From the NCBI GenBank assembly GCA_002419285.1, contig DIFU01000039.1:1-20977 (forward strand): a DNA stretch of 20,977 bases, in the 5' to 3' direction. The DNA is from Prolixibacteraceae bacterium UBA5740. Lineage in GTDB: Bacteria; Bacteroidota; Bacteroidia; Bacteroidales; Prolixibacteraceae. Made by a program: the position numbers and the translations under genes. The notes below the pieces were generated by a model that saw only the letters and a program-made list of their open reading frames with translations, ran no database searches and had not been told where the DNA came from. This document shows, piece by piece, positions 1 through 7,217 of the stretch (the first letter of the stretch is position 1; every line of letters begins with the position of its first letter).

Positions 1-1115
1 CCACCACCTTCCCGCAGTTGCTGCATGAGAACGGTTACTTCACCATCCACTGCGGAAAGGCGCACTGGGGTGCCTACGATACCCCGGGGGCCGATCCCCT
101 GAACCTGGGTTTCGATGTCAATATCGCAGGTCATGCGGCGGGCGGACTGGGAAGTTACCTGGGGGAAAAGAATTTCGGCAATGCCGAAAAAGGGGTGGTC
201 ACCCGTCCCTGGGGTGTGCCTGGTCTCGATCAATACCACGGCGACTCCATCTTCATCACCGAGGCGCTGACCATTGAGGCCATCGCTGCCCTCGACCAGT
301 CCCGCGAATCGGGAAAGCCCTTTTACCTCTATATGTCGCACTACGCGGTGCACGTTCCCATGGAGCCGGATGCCCGGTTTATCGACCGGTACCGCGAAAT
401 GGGACTTCCGGAGCCTGAAGCCCGCTATGCTTCCATGGTCGAGGGGATGGACAAGAGCCTGGGCGACCTGATGGACTATCTCGAACAGAAAGATATTGCC
501 GACAATACGGTCGTGATCTTCATGTCGGATAACGGCGGACTCAGTGCTGCCGGACGGGGAGGGGAGCCGCATACCCATAACTGGCCGCTGCGGAGCGGAA
601 AGGGCTCGGCCTACGAGGGGGGCATCCGCGAACCCATGATCGTGAGCTGGCCCGGTAAGGTTGCCCCGGGAACTGAATGTGGCGAGTACCTGATCATCGA
701 GGATTTTTTCCCCACCATTCTCGAAATGGCCGGCGTCAAAGAATATAAAACGGTGCAGACAGTCGACGGCGTGAGCTTTATGCCCTTGCTTACCAATCAT
801 GCACCGGCACAGCCCGAACGTGACCTCTACTGGCATTTCCCCAATAAATGGGGCTCTGCGGGTCCGGGCATCGGGACCACCAGTTCGATCCGCAGCGGCG
901 ACTGGAAGCTGGTGTACTGGTACAAGGACCAGTCGTTCGAGCTCTACAACATCACCGACGACATCGGCGAAACCGTCAACCGGTCCGCGAGTGAACCTGA
1001 AAGGGTGAAGGAACTGGCCGGCAGGCTGGGAAATTACCTGCGCAGTGTGGGGGCCGACCGTCCCTCGCTGAAAGCCACCGGACAACCGGTCCCGTGGCCC
1101 GATGAAATATTGTAA
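1..1115 (+). CDS. Sulfatase (arylsulfatase A-like, S1 family), 5'-truncated by the window edge
   Basis: This is the C-terminal three quarters of a type I sulfatase that hydrolyses sulfate esters, probably on a polysaccharide. The reading frame is open from base 3 with no stop, and the first codons (TFPQLLHENGYFT) already match the interior of the family. The gene therefore begins upstream, and the N-terminal metal Asp pair and the CxPxR formylglycine site lie outside the window. Visible active-site elements, numbered from the TTG at base 18, are GKAHWG (K14, H16), the two histidines of SHYAVH (108 and 112), the metal-binding DNGG (D171, N172) and the SGKGSAYEGG lysine (195). The tail holds the small C-terminal subdomain (ELYNITDD). 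It lies 92 bases before a second sulfatase, with a terminator-like hairpin between. The substrate is not inferable. The upstream part, including the signal peptide, could not be checked. Confidence 0.93.
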   Translation, partial: TTFPQLLHENGYFTIHCGKAHWGAYDTPGADPLNLGFDVNIAGHAAGGLGSYLGEKNFGNAEKGVVTRPWGVPGLDQYHGDSIFITEALTIEAIAALDQSRESGKPFYLYMSHYAVHVPMEPDARFIDRYREMGLPEPEARYASMVEGMDKSLGDLMDYLEQKDIADNTVVIFMSDNGGLSAAGRGGEPHTHNWPLRSGKGSAYEGGIREPMIVSWPGKVAPGTECGEYLIIEDFFPTILEMAGVKEYKTVQTVDGVSFMPLLTNHAPAQPERDLYWHFPNKWGSAGPGIGTTSSIRSGDWKLVYWYKDQSFELYNITDDIGETVNRSASEPERVKELAGRLGNYLRSVGADRPSLKATGQPVPWPDEIL

Positions 1116-1132
1116 CGGATGGTTGAATCTCT

Positions 1133-1173
1133 AACCCATCCTACAACAGGCATCATGGCCTGATAGGGTTTTT
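1133..1173 (+). terminator. Probable intrinsic terminator after the first sulfatase
   Basis: AACCCATC (1133-1140) pairs with GAT-A-GGGTT (1162-1170) with one bulged A. Inside this, AGGC (1148-1151) pairs with GCCT (1158-1161). The outer stem runs straight into TTTTT (1169-1173). It starts 18 bases after the stop codon, which fits termination of the first sulfatase transcript. No energy was computed. Confidence 0.5.
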
Positions 1174-1207
1174 AAAAACGCAAAAACAAACGTAAAAACA
1201 GGATATT

Positions 1208-2779
1208 ATGAAGAACAGTTATGGATTGGCGGGAATGGCGCTCCTGGCTTTGGCTTCGTGCCAGCCGGGAACCGAAAAGGCTGCCACCCCGCCCAACATC
1301 ATTTTCATCATGAGCGACGACCATGCCTACCAGGCCATCAGTGCTTACGGACATGGTCTGAACCAGACGCCCAACATCGACCGCCTGGCACAGGAGGGGG
1401 TCATGTTCAACCGCTCGTTCGTCACCAACAGCATCTGCGCCCCCAGTCGGGCCACCATGCTCACCGGCAAGTACAACCACCTGAACGGGAAGGTCGACAA
1501 CATCAACGACTTCGACTGGAACCAGGCCAACTTTGCCAAAGTGCTGCAAAACCATGGCTACCAGACGGCCCTCATCGGCAAGATCCACCTCGACGGGGCG
1601 CCGCAGGGTTTCGATTACTGGAATGTGTTGCCCGGACAGGGGGAATATTATAACCCCGATTTCATCGAAATGGGTGAGCGAAAGCGCTTTCCGGGGTACG
1701 TGACCGAGCTGACCACAGGTTTTGCGCTCGACTGGCTGAAGAACAAGCGCGACCAAACGAAGCCTTTCCTGCTGCTTTACCACCAGAAGGCGCCGCACCG
1801 AAACTGGCAGCCTTCGCCCAAATACCTCAACCTGTTCGACGACAAAACCTTTGATCCGCCGGCCAATTACTTCGATACCTACGAAGGAAGGGGCAGGGCC
1901 GCCCGCGAACAGGAAATGGAAATCGACGGCCACGCCCGCTGGGGTTGGGATTTCAAATTGCTGGCCGACCCGAATGGCGACAGCACCATGTTCAGGGGTT
2001 CTCTCCGCCGCATGGACGAGCAACAACGTGCCCTCTGGATGGATGCCTACGAACAGGAAAACCAGGATTTCCTGAAGGCAAACCTCACCGGCAAGGAACT
2101 GGCTCTCTGGAAATACAACCGCTATATCAAGGATTACCTCCGCACCATCCAGTCGGTCGACGATGGCGTGGGCGAACTGCTCGATTACCTCGATGCCAAC
2201 GGACTGGCCGAGAATACCATCGTGGTCTATACCTCCGACCAGGGTTTCTACCTGGGCGAGCATGGCTGGTTCGACAAGCGCTTCATGTATGAGGAGTCGT
2301 TCCGCACCCCTTTGCTGATCCGCTATCCGAAGGAAATCCAACCCGCATCGGTCAGCAGCGACCTGGTCATGAACATCGACTATGCCCCTACCTTCCTCGA
2401 TTATGCGGGCGTGGAAGTGCCTGCCGACATGCAGGGCGAATCGTTCCGCAAACTGGTGAAGGGCGAGAAGGTCGCATGGCGCGATGCCGTGTACTACCAC
2501 TATTACGAATTCCCGGGCGAACATGCCGTGAAACGCCACTATGGGGTGCGCACCGACCGCTACAAGCTGATCCATTTCTACCACGACATCGATGAGTGGG
2601 AACTCTACGACCTCGAAAAGGACCCGTCGGAAATGACCAGCGTATACGGAAATCCCGAGTACGCCGATGTCCAGGACCGGCTCCACAAACGACTGGAGGA
2701 ACTCAGGGCACAGTATGGCGACAGCGACGAGCTGCAGCAACAATACCTGCAGACCTACCTCGAAAGAATCAAGAAATAA
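1208..2779 (+). CDS. Lipoprotein sulfatase, GlcNAc-6-sulfatase-like
   Basis: A complete 523-residue type I sulfatase predicted to remove sulfate esters from sugars. A signal peptide ends in the lipobox LASC (C18), so the enzyme should be lipid-anchored. The metal site SDDH (D37, D38) is followed by the formylglycine motif C77-A-P-S-R81 and then TMLTGK. Other family positions are GKIH (124-127), the HQKAPH histidines (192, 197), SDQGFYLGEHGW (D344, Q345, H352) and DKR (357-359). The SDQGFYLGEHGW block and the overall length resemble the glucosamine-6-sulfatase group (human GNS and related Bacteroides enzymes), so 6-O-sulfated N-acetylglucosamine is a guess at the substrate, not a proof. Because the residue converted is Cys, it depends on an aerobic-type or anaerobic maturase that is not in this window. 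It is bounded by hairpins on both sides, so it may be transcribed alone. Confidence 0.95.
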   Translation: MKNSYGLAGMALLALASCQPGTEKAATPPNIIFIMSDDHAYQAISAYGHGLNQTPNIDRLAQEGVMFNRSFVTNSICAPSRATMLTGKYNHLNGKVDNINDFDWNQANFAKVLQNHGYQTALIGKIHLDGAPQGFDYWNVLPGQGEYYNPDFIEMGERKRFPGYVTELTTGFALDWLKNKRDQTKPFLLLYHQKAPHRNWQPSPKYLNLFDDKTFDPPANYFDTYEGRGRAAREQEMEIDGHARWGWDFKLLADPNGDSTMFRGSLRRMDEQQRALWMDAYEQENQDFLKANLTGKELALWKYNRYIKDYLRTIQSVDDGVGELLDYLDANGLAENTIVVYTSDQGFYLGEHGWFDKRFMYEESFRTPLLIRYPKEIQPASVSSDLVMNIDYAPTFLDYAGVEVPADMQGESFRKLVKGEKVAWRDAVYYHYYEFPGEHAVKRHYGVRTDRYKLIHFYHDIDEWELYDLEKDPSEMTSVYGNPEYADVQDRLHKRLEELRAQYGDSDELQQQYLQTYLERIKK

Positions 2780-2801
2780 GGAATCTGTTTCATAAGGAAG
2801 G

Positions 2802-2826
2802 AGTCGGCCTACAGCCGGCTCTTTTC
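2802..2826 (+). terminator. Intrinsic terminator after the second sulfatase
   Basis: AGTCGGC (2802-2808) pairs with GCCGGCT (2814-2820) around the loop CTACA, with one G-T wobble, and is followed by CTTTTC. It lies 22 bases after the sulfatase stop. Confidence 0.65.
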
Positions 2827-2842
2827 ATTTAAAATAATTCAG

Positions 2843-2852
2843 TATCTTTTCG
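2843..2852 (+). promoter_or_regulatory. Possible -7 element for the FAD oxidoreductase gene
   Basis: TATCTTTTCG resembles the Bacteroidota -7 element TAnnTTTG with one extra T. It sits just after the terminator and about 30 bases before the ATG at 2882, where a promoter is expected. I see no good TTG at the -33 position, so the call is weak. Confidence 0.28.
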
Positions 2853-2881
2853 GGATTGTTACTAAACTAAAGGATTAAACC

Positions 2882-4579
2882 ATGTCTTCATTCATTAAAG
2901 CCATCTTGCTGACATCCCTGTTCAGCTTCATCATTACAATCAACACCCATGCCCAACCCCAAAATCCCACCTACGACCTGGTCGTCTATGGCGGTACCAG
3001 CGCAGGGATTTCAACGGCCATCGAGGCATCCCGGCTGGGGAAATCGGTGGTGCTGATTGAGCCGACAGGCAGGGTGGGCGGACTGACCACGGGCGGACTC
3101 GGACAGACCGACATCGGCAACAAGATGGTGGTGGGGGGCATCTCCCGCGAGTTTTACCAGGGAATCAAAAGATATTACGAAAATCCCGACAACTGGAAAT
3201 GGCAGAAGCGGTCGGAGTACAAGGATGCCGGACAAACCCGCACCGAATCGGGCGAGGATGCCATGTGGACTTTCGAGCCTTCGGCAGCCATGAGCGTTTA
3301 CCGCGATATGATGGCAAAAGAGAAAATCACGCTGGTCTATCGTCAGCGGCTCAACCGTGAAACGGGCGTGAAACTGGATGGCCGGCGAATCATCGAAATC
3401 ACCATGGAAACCGGACAGAAATATGCCGGCCGCATGTTCGTGGATGCCACCTACGAAGGCGACCTGATGGCCGCGTCCGGGGTGGGCTATACCGTCGGGA
3501 GGGAGGCCAACAGCCAGTATGGCGAATCCCTCAACGGGGTGCAGGCCAACCGCATCGGCATCACCCTCAGCGGCACGGTTTCGCACAACGGCTATAACCA
3601 CAATTTCACCGAAGGGGTCGATCCGTATGTCCGCAAGGGGGATCCGTCAAGCGGACTGCTCCCTTTTATCACCGAAGGGGGCCGCCCGGGAATCGACGGA
3701 ACCGGCACCAAAGGTTTGCAGGCTTATTGCTTCCGCATGACGCTGACCGACCACCCCGACAACCGCATCCCTTTCCAAAAGCCCGAAGGGTACAACGAAC
3801 TCGAGTATGAACTGCTGTTCCGGAATTACGAGGCCGGATACAACCGGGTACCCTGGATCAACTCCGACATGCCCAACCGGAAAACCGACACCAACAACCG
3901 CGACGGGTTCTCGACCGACTTCATCGGGCAGAATTATGCCTATCCCGAGGCTTCCTACGCCGAAAGGGAACAAATCGTGGAGCGCCACCGGCAGTACCAG
4001 CAGGGACTGATGTGGTCGCTGGCCAACCATCCCCGCATTCCCGAAAACATACGCAAGGAGGTTTCCCGCTGGGGTACCTGTCGCGATGAATATGAGCGCG
4101 AAGACGGCTGGCAGCAGCAGCTTTACATCCGCGAAGCCCGCCGCATGGTCGGCGACTACATGATGACCCAGAAGAACTGTGAGGGCATGGAGGTGGTGAC
4201 CGACCCGGTGGGGATGGCGGCCTATACCATGGACTCACACAATGTGCAGCGTTACGTCGATGCCAACGGATTCGTAAAGAACGAGGGGAACGTCGAGGCT
4301 CATGGCTTCCCGCCCTATCCGGTCAGCTACCGGTCGATCGTCCCGAAGAAGGACGAATGCCCCAACCTGCTGGTCCCGGTGTGCGTCAGCTCCACCCACA
4401 TCGCATTCGGCTCCATCCGAATGGAACCGGTGTTCATGGTACTCGGGCAATCAGCCGCTGTGGCAGCCGCCCTGGCCATCGACATGAACGTGGCGGTGCA
4501 GGAAGTGCCCTACGAAACGCTGAAAAGCCGCCTGCTCGAAAGAGGACAGGTGCTGACCCTGGAAAATGCCATCCGGTAG
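2882..4579 (+). CDS. Exported FAD-dependent oxidoreductase (FAD_oxidored family)
   Basis: A 565-residue protein with a signal peptide (residues 1 to about 25, ending THAQ), so it acts outside the cytoplasm. The dinucleotide-binding fold opens with YDLVVYGGTSAGI (31-43), a GxxxxG variant of the usual GxGxxG. It ends the second strand at VVLIE (56-60), where E60 would bind the ribose of FAD. GRVGGLTTGG (63-72) is the typical second FAD contact of this family (PF12831). The C-terminal block from about 490 (THIAFGSIRMEP to QSAAVAAALA) closes the FAD site. Members are frequent in polysaccharide loci of Bacteroidota and Planctomycetes, but their substrates are mostly unknown. The neighbouring sulfatases suggest a sugar or uronate substrate, which is inference. 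The gene is preceded by a terminator and followed after 57 bases by the DUF386 gene. Confidence 0.9.
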   Translation: MSSFIKAILLTSLFSFIITINTHAQPQNPTYDLVVYGGTSAGISTAIEASRLGKSVVLIEPTGRVGGLTTGGLGQTDIGNKMVVGGISREFYQGIKRYYENPDNWKWQKRSEYKDAGQTRTESGEDAMWTFEPSAAMSVYRDMMAKEKITLVYRQRLNRETGVKLDGRRIIEITMETGQKYAGRMFVDATYEGDLMAASGVGYTVGREANSQYGESLNGVQANRIGITLSGTVSHNGYNHNFTEGVDPYVRKGDPSSGLLPFITEGGRPGIDGTGTKGLQAYCFRMTLTDHPDNRIPFQKPEGYNELEYELLFRNYEAGYNRVPWINSDMPNRKTDTNNRDGFSTDFIGQNYAYPEASYAEREQIVERHRQYQQGLMWSLANHPRIPENIRKEVSRWGTCRDEYEREDGWQQQLYIREARRMVGDYMMTQKNCEGMEVVTDPVGMAAYTMDSHNVQRYVDANGFVKNEGNVEAHGFPPYPVSYRSIVPKKDECPNLLVPVCVSSTHIAFGSIRMEPVFMVLGQSAAVAAALAIDMNVAVQEVPYETLKSRLLERGQVLTLENAIR

Positions 4580-4592
4580 TGCGAAAAAGTGC

Positions 4593-4600
4593 TAATTTCG
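4593..4600 (+). promoter_or_regulatory. Possible -7 element for the DUF386 gene
   Basis: TAATTTCG matches TAnnTTYG exactly and lies 37 bases before the ATG at 4637. The expected -33 TTG is not obvious because that stretch is the 3' end of the FAD oxidoreductase gene. Co-transcription with that gene remains possible. Confidence 0.3.
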
Positions 4601-4636
4601 CGCCGTCAACCAAACAAGGAAAAACAATCGCGGAAT

Positions 4637-5188
4637 ATGGAAAACAGGAAACAGGCGATGCACACTCCCGAACACGTAAAAGAGTGGTTTAATAAAGGGG
4701 AATGGAAGATGGGCTGGGCTGCCATGCCCGATGCATCCATCAACCCAACCGAATTGTATAACCAGGTTCACCTGAACCCAGAGCGCTGGGCGCAAGCCTT
4801 CCGGTTTCTGGCCACCACCGACCTGGCCGCCCTTCCGAAAGGCAGGCATGAGCTCGACGGCACCAACCTGTATGCCAGCGTCGACGAATACCTGTCGCGC
4901 GAGCCGGAGGATTGCCGGTTGGAGGCCCACAGGAAGTATGCCGACATCCAGTACGTGATTTCCGGACAGGAGCAGATCGGCATCACCCCCCTCGCCGAAA
5001 CCGTGGAAGCCACGCCCTACCACCCCGACAACGACATCCTCTTCCTCGACGGCGAAGTCGGCCACTATGGCCAGGCCACGCCCGCACGCTTCTTTGTCTT
5101 CTTCCCCAACGACGCCCACATGCCCTGCCTGAAATCGGGCGAAAGGTCGAATGTCAAAAAGGTGGTGGTGAAGGTAAGGATTGGGTGA
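4637..5188 (+). CDS. YhcH/YjgK/YiaL family protein (DUF386), cupin-like sugar protein
   Basis: A 183-residue cytoplasmic protein with no signal peptide. The family signature is clear: GTNLYASVDEY, then HRKYADIQYVISGQE, then FFVFFPNDAHMPCL, ending VKKVVVKV. The histidines of HRKYADIQ and NDAHMP are expected to bind the metal of the small beta-barrel. E. coli relatives act on free sugars; YhcH (NanQ) speeds anomer exchange of sialic acid. The role here is probably anomerase- or isomerase-like handling of a released monosaccharide. I chose ATG 4637 because a GTG at 4589 lies upstream of the TAnnTTYG element, and the extra 16 residues do not look like the family. It is about 30 residues longer at the N terminus than E. 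coli YhcH. A second in-frame ATG at 4658 is possible. Confidence 0.85.
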   Translation: MENRKQAMHTPEHVKEWFNKGEWKMGWAAMPDASINPTELYNQVHLNPERWAQAFRFLATTDLAALPKGRHELDGTNLYASVDEYLSREPEDCRLEAHRKYADIQYVISGQEQIGITPLAETVEATPYHPDNDILFLDGEVGHYGQATPARFFVFFPNDAHMPCLKSGERSNVKKVVVKVRIG

Positions 5189-5262
5189 GTAGGAAGGCAT
5201 TGCAGAGGGTAAAGAATAAAAAGTCAGTACAACTTGTCAAACAGCATGTTATTTAACAAAAC

Positions 5263-5293
5263 TTGACTTATAATCTGATTTTTGCTACCTTCG
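5263..5293 (+). promoter_or_regulatory. Bacteroidota-type promoter for the ECF sigma gene
   Basis: TTG at 5263-5265 (-33 element) and TACCTTCG at 5286-5293 (-7 element, TAnnTTYG) are separated by 20 bases, the spacing known for the Bacteroidota primary sigma factor. Transcription should begin near 5298-5301. This rules out the TTG at 5282 as start codon and favours the TTG at 5312. Confidence 0.65.
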
Positions 5294-5311
5294 TCCAAAC
5301 GGCGAAGCCAA

Positions 5312-5896
5312 TTGAAACCTGATTTAAACGATAAAACTTATGTGGAGGCGCTCCAAAAGGGCGATGCGAACGCTTTCGACCAGCTGTTCGGAAAATACTC
5401 CGGAAGGCTTTATGCGTTTGGGTTAAAATACCTGCGATCGAATGAAGATGCCGAGGGGCTGGTCCAGGGCGTTTTTTTAAAGGTATGGGACAATCGCCAC
5501 CAATTAAGGAACGACACCTCCTTCCAGTCGTACCTGTTTACCATTGCTTTCCATGACCTTTGCAACCTCTTCCGGAAGCGATCGGCCGAACGGGAGTTCA
5601 AGGACAAGCTGGCCCTGGAGTTTTCACTGAAGGAGAACCTGCCTGACTCCAAAGCCGATTACAAATCGATCCTCGAACGGGTCGATGCCATCATCGAACA
5701 GCTGCCCGATACCCAGCGGACGGTATTTCGCAAGAGCCGTTTCGAGGGCATGTCGTCAAAGGAGATCGCGGCCGAACTCCATCTCTCTCCCGGTACGGTC
5801 GACAACTACATCTCCGCAGCCTTGAAATTTATCCGCACCCGCATGGAGAAAGAGAACATGGCCCTCCTGCTGTTCGGCAGTTTATGGATATTTTAA
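5312..5896 (+). CDS. ECF sigma-70 factor, FecI-like
   Basis: A sigma factor of the extracytoplasmic-function type, expected to drive the adjacent SusC/SusD locus when its FecR partner signals. From the TTG at 5312 it is 194 residues. Region 2 spans about 20-90 (AFDQLFGKYSGRLY, then LVQGVFLKVWDNR) and region 4 about 122-177 (IIEQLPDTQRTVF, SSKEIAAELHLSPGTVDNYI, helix-turn-helix). No ATG exists in the N-terminal part. The promoter at 5263-5293 leaves TTG 5312 (MKPDLNDKTYVEALQ) or GTG 5342 as starts, and the first keeps the usual N-terminal length. An oddity is VQGVF where most relatives have VQEVF. The C terminus ends in a short hydrophobic tail (MALLLFGSLWIF). The partner anti-sigma gene starts 149 bases downstream. 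Confidence 0.92.
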   Translation: MKPDLNDKTYVEALQKGDANAFDQLFGKYSGRLYAFGLKYLRSNEDAEGLVQGVFLKVWDNRHQLRNDTSFQSYLFTIAFHDLCNLFRKRSAEREFKDKLALEFSLKENLPDSKADYKSILERVDAIIEQLPDTQRTVFRKSRFEGMSSKEIAAELHLSPGTVDNYISAALKFIRTRMEKENMALLLFGSLWIF

Positions 5897-6045
5897 CCAT
5901 GCTCTTAATGCGCTGATATTCAGACTGAATCTCCCTGGTCCAAAATTATTTCAGAAAAAGTACCCCTTTTCATGTGAGATGTAGCATTCTCGTGTGTATT
6001 ACTGTGTGTAGGAAAGAACAAATCCCTTTCCGATGAACGACGACA

Positions 6046-7077
6046 ATGCCGAATACAACCTATAAAATACTGATAGAACGCTACCTCGCAGGCCAGGCCA
6101 GCGAGCTTGAAATTGCACAAGTTGAACAGCTGCTCAGTCAGGGAATGTCAGACAAAGAGCTGTACAACACCCTCCGGGCCGACTGGGAGACAACCCAACC
6201 TGAGAATCAGGAATCACTGGAACACCTGCTCGATAAGATCCACCACATCATCCGGCTGAAGGAAATCCAGAAACAACAATCGTTCAGGCAGCGCTTCCTG
6301 ACCATCTATTCAAGGGTGGCCGCCATTTTGCTGGTACCGCTCCTTTTGTCCGGGCTCTGGTATTTTATGCAGCCCGAACCGGTGGTCGACATCCCTGTCG
6401 ACATCCCTGTCGAGACCTCCATTTATGCCCCCATGGGATCGAGGGTAGCCTTTAACCTCCCCGATGGCACCGAAGGCTTTTTGAACAGCGGATCAACACT
6501 TACATATACAATACCTTTCGCAAGTCACAGAACAGTAAAAATTCAGGGAGAAGCGTGGTTTGATGTGGCCCGCGACGAGCAACATCCGTTTGAAATTGGT
6601 GCCGGTGCCTCAGCGGTGAGGGTACTGGGCACCAGTTTCAACATCAGTGCGTACCCCAACGAGTCGTATGTCGAAGTCGTACTCGAAGAGGGGAGTGTCG
6701 AGTTCCAGGCCAACGATGCCACTCCCGCAGTCCAGCTGAAACCCGCCGAGCGGTTGGTTTTCAATGGCGAAAAGATCAGCATCGAAGAGACCGAGACCGG
6801 CAAGTATAAGGGCTGGACCGAAGGCAAACTGATATTCAAGGGCGACAACATGGCCGTAGTGGCCCGAAGGCTCGAGCGCTGGTATAATATAGAGGTAGAA
6901 GTGGCCGACCAGGCGCTGGATGAGTATGTTTTCCGCGCCACTTTTGAAGACGATTCACTCGAGGAGGTATTGAAGCTATTGAGCATGACCTCCCCCATCC
7001 GTTACCGCATCACACCCCGGCAGGCTCTGGACGACGGAAGCTGGAAAAAGGAAAAGGTAAGACTCTATAAAAAATAA
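6046..7077 (+). CDS. FecR-family anti-sigma factor
   Basis: An inner-membrane regulator that holds the ECF sigma factor and receives the signal from the STN domain of the SusC receptor. Of 343 residues, the cytoplasmic sigma-binding part is about 1-85 (ILIERYLAGQASELE). One transmembrane helix is at about 89-108 (AAILLVPLLLSGLWYFM). The periplasmic FecR domain follows at about 122-215 (GSRVAFNLPDG, GEAWFDVARD, VLGTSFNI), and a C-terminal STN-like DUF4974 domain at about 255-325 (KLIFKGDNMAVVARRLERWY). The ATG at 6046 is the first codon giving the family N terminus. An ATG at 6033 in another frame encodes only ten codons. It stands in the sigma, anti-sigma, SusC order expected of trans-envelope signalling. 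A DIPVDIPV repeat sits just after the membrane helix. Confidence 0.93.
   Translation: MPNTTYKILIERYLAGQASELEIAQVEQLLSQGMSDKELYNTLRADWETTQPENQESLEHLLDKIHHIIRLKEIQKQQSFRQRFLTIYSRVAAILLVPLLLSGLWYFMQPEPVVDIPVDIPVETSIYAPMGSRVAFNLPDGTEGFLNSGSTLTYTIPFASHRTVKIQGEAWFDVARDEQHPFEIGAGASAVRVLGTSFNISAYPNESYVEVVLEEGSVEFQANDATPAVQLKPAERLVFNGEKISIEETETGKYKGWTEGKLIFKGDNMAVVARRLERWYNIEVEVADQALDEYVFRATFEDDSLEEVLKLLSMTSPIRYRITPRQALDDGSWKKEKVRLYKK
6385..6413 (+). repeat. 12-bp tandem repeat within the FecR gene
   Basis: GTCGACATCCCT occurs twice in a row with a partial third copy (GTCGA). It encodes DIPVDIP in the linker between the membrane helix and the periplasmic domain. It may simply alter linker length. Confidence 0.6.
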
Positions 7078-7100
7078 ATAAACTAAAAAACTAAACAAGC

Positions 7101-7184
7101 ATGAAAAACAGCACCGGGCCTCCATAGGGGATGGAACAAAAAAAGAAGGAACCCGCGCCAACGGATTCCTTCAAAAACTCCTAA
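7101..7184 (+). other. SusC leader with two tiny ORFs in frame with SusC
   Basis: A typical A-rich leader (CTAAAAAACTAAACAAGC) precedes ATG 7101, which opens MKNSTGPP and stops at TAG 7125-7127. The true SusC start at 7218 also begins MKNS. Three bases further, ATG 7131 opens a 17-codon ORF (MEQKKKEPAPTDSFKNS) ending at TAA 7182-7184. Both are in the SusC frame. They may be a leader peptide system or the relic of an earlier SusC start. Whether they are translated cannot be told from sequence. Confidence 0.3.
7145..7172 (+). promoter_or_regulatory. Hairpin in the SusC 5' leader
   Basis: GAAGGAA (7145-7151) pairs perfectly with TTCCTTC (7166-7172). Inside this, CCG pairs with CGG across a one-base mismatch. 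It is preceded by A7 and not followed by T, so on this strand it is a leader structure rather than a terminator. Read on the other strand it would look like a terminator, but no gene there needs one. Confidence 0.4.
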
Positions 7185-7217
7185 GAATTTCATTATAAAT
7201 TAAATCATTGCAAATCT

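Noticed and set aside
1172..2743. Long open frame on the minus strand opposite the second sulfatase
   Set aside because: The plus strand encodes an intact sulfatase with signal peptide and active site across the same stretch. The minus frame is a by-product of GC-rich codon use and its product (rich in V, H, G, E) matches no family I know.
3011..3601. 196-codon open frame on the minus strand opposite the FAD oxidoreductase
   Set aside because: It mirrors the codon bias of the real gene and has no start context or recognisable motif. Other GC-rich minus-strand frames up to 5200 are rejected for the same reason.
5918..5930. Palindrome ATTCAG-A-CTGAAT between the sigma and FecR genes
   Set aside because: It is a perfect 13-base inverted repeat but has no room for a hairpin loop, no second copy and no promoter nearby, so no function can be supported.
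6033..6065. Ten-codon ORF (MNDDNAEYNL) overlapping the FecR start in another frame
   Set aside because: It resembles the way FecR proteins often begin, which could hint at a frameshift. However, the ATG at 6046 already gives a complete, normal FecR N terminus, so chance is simpler.
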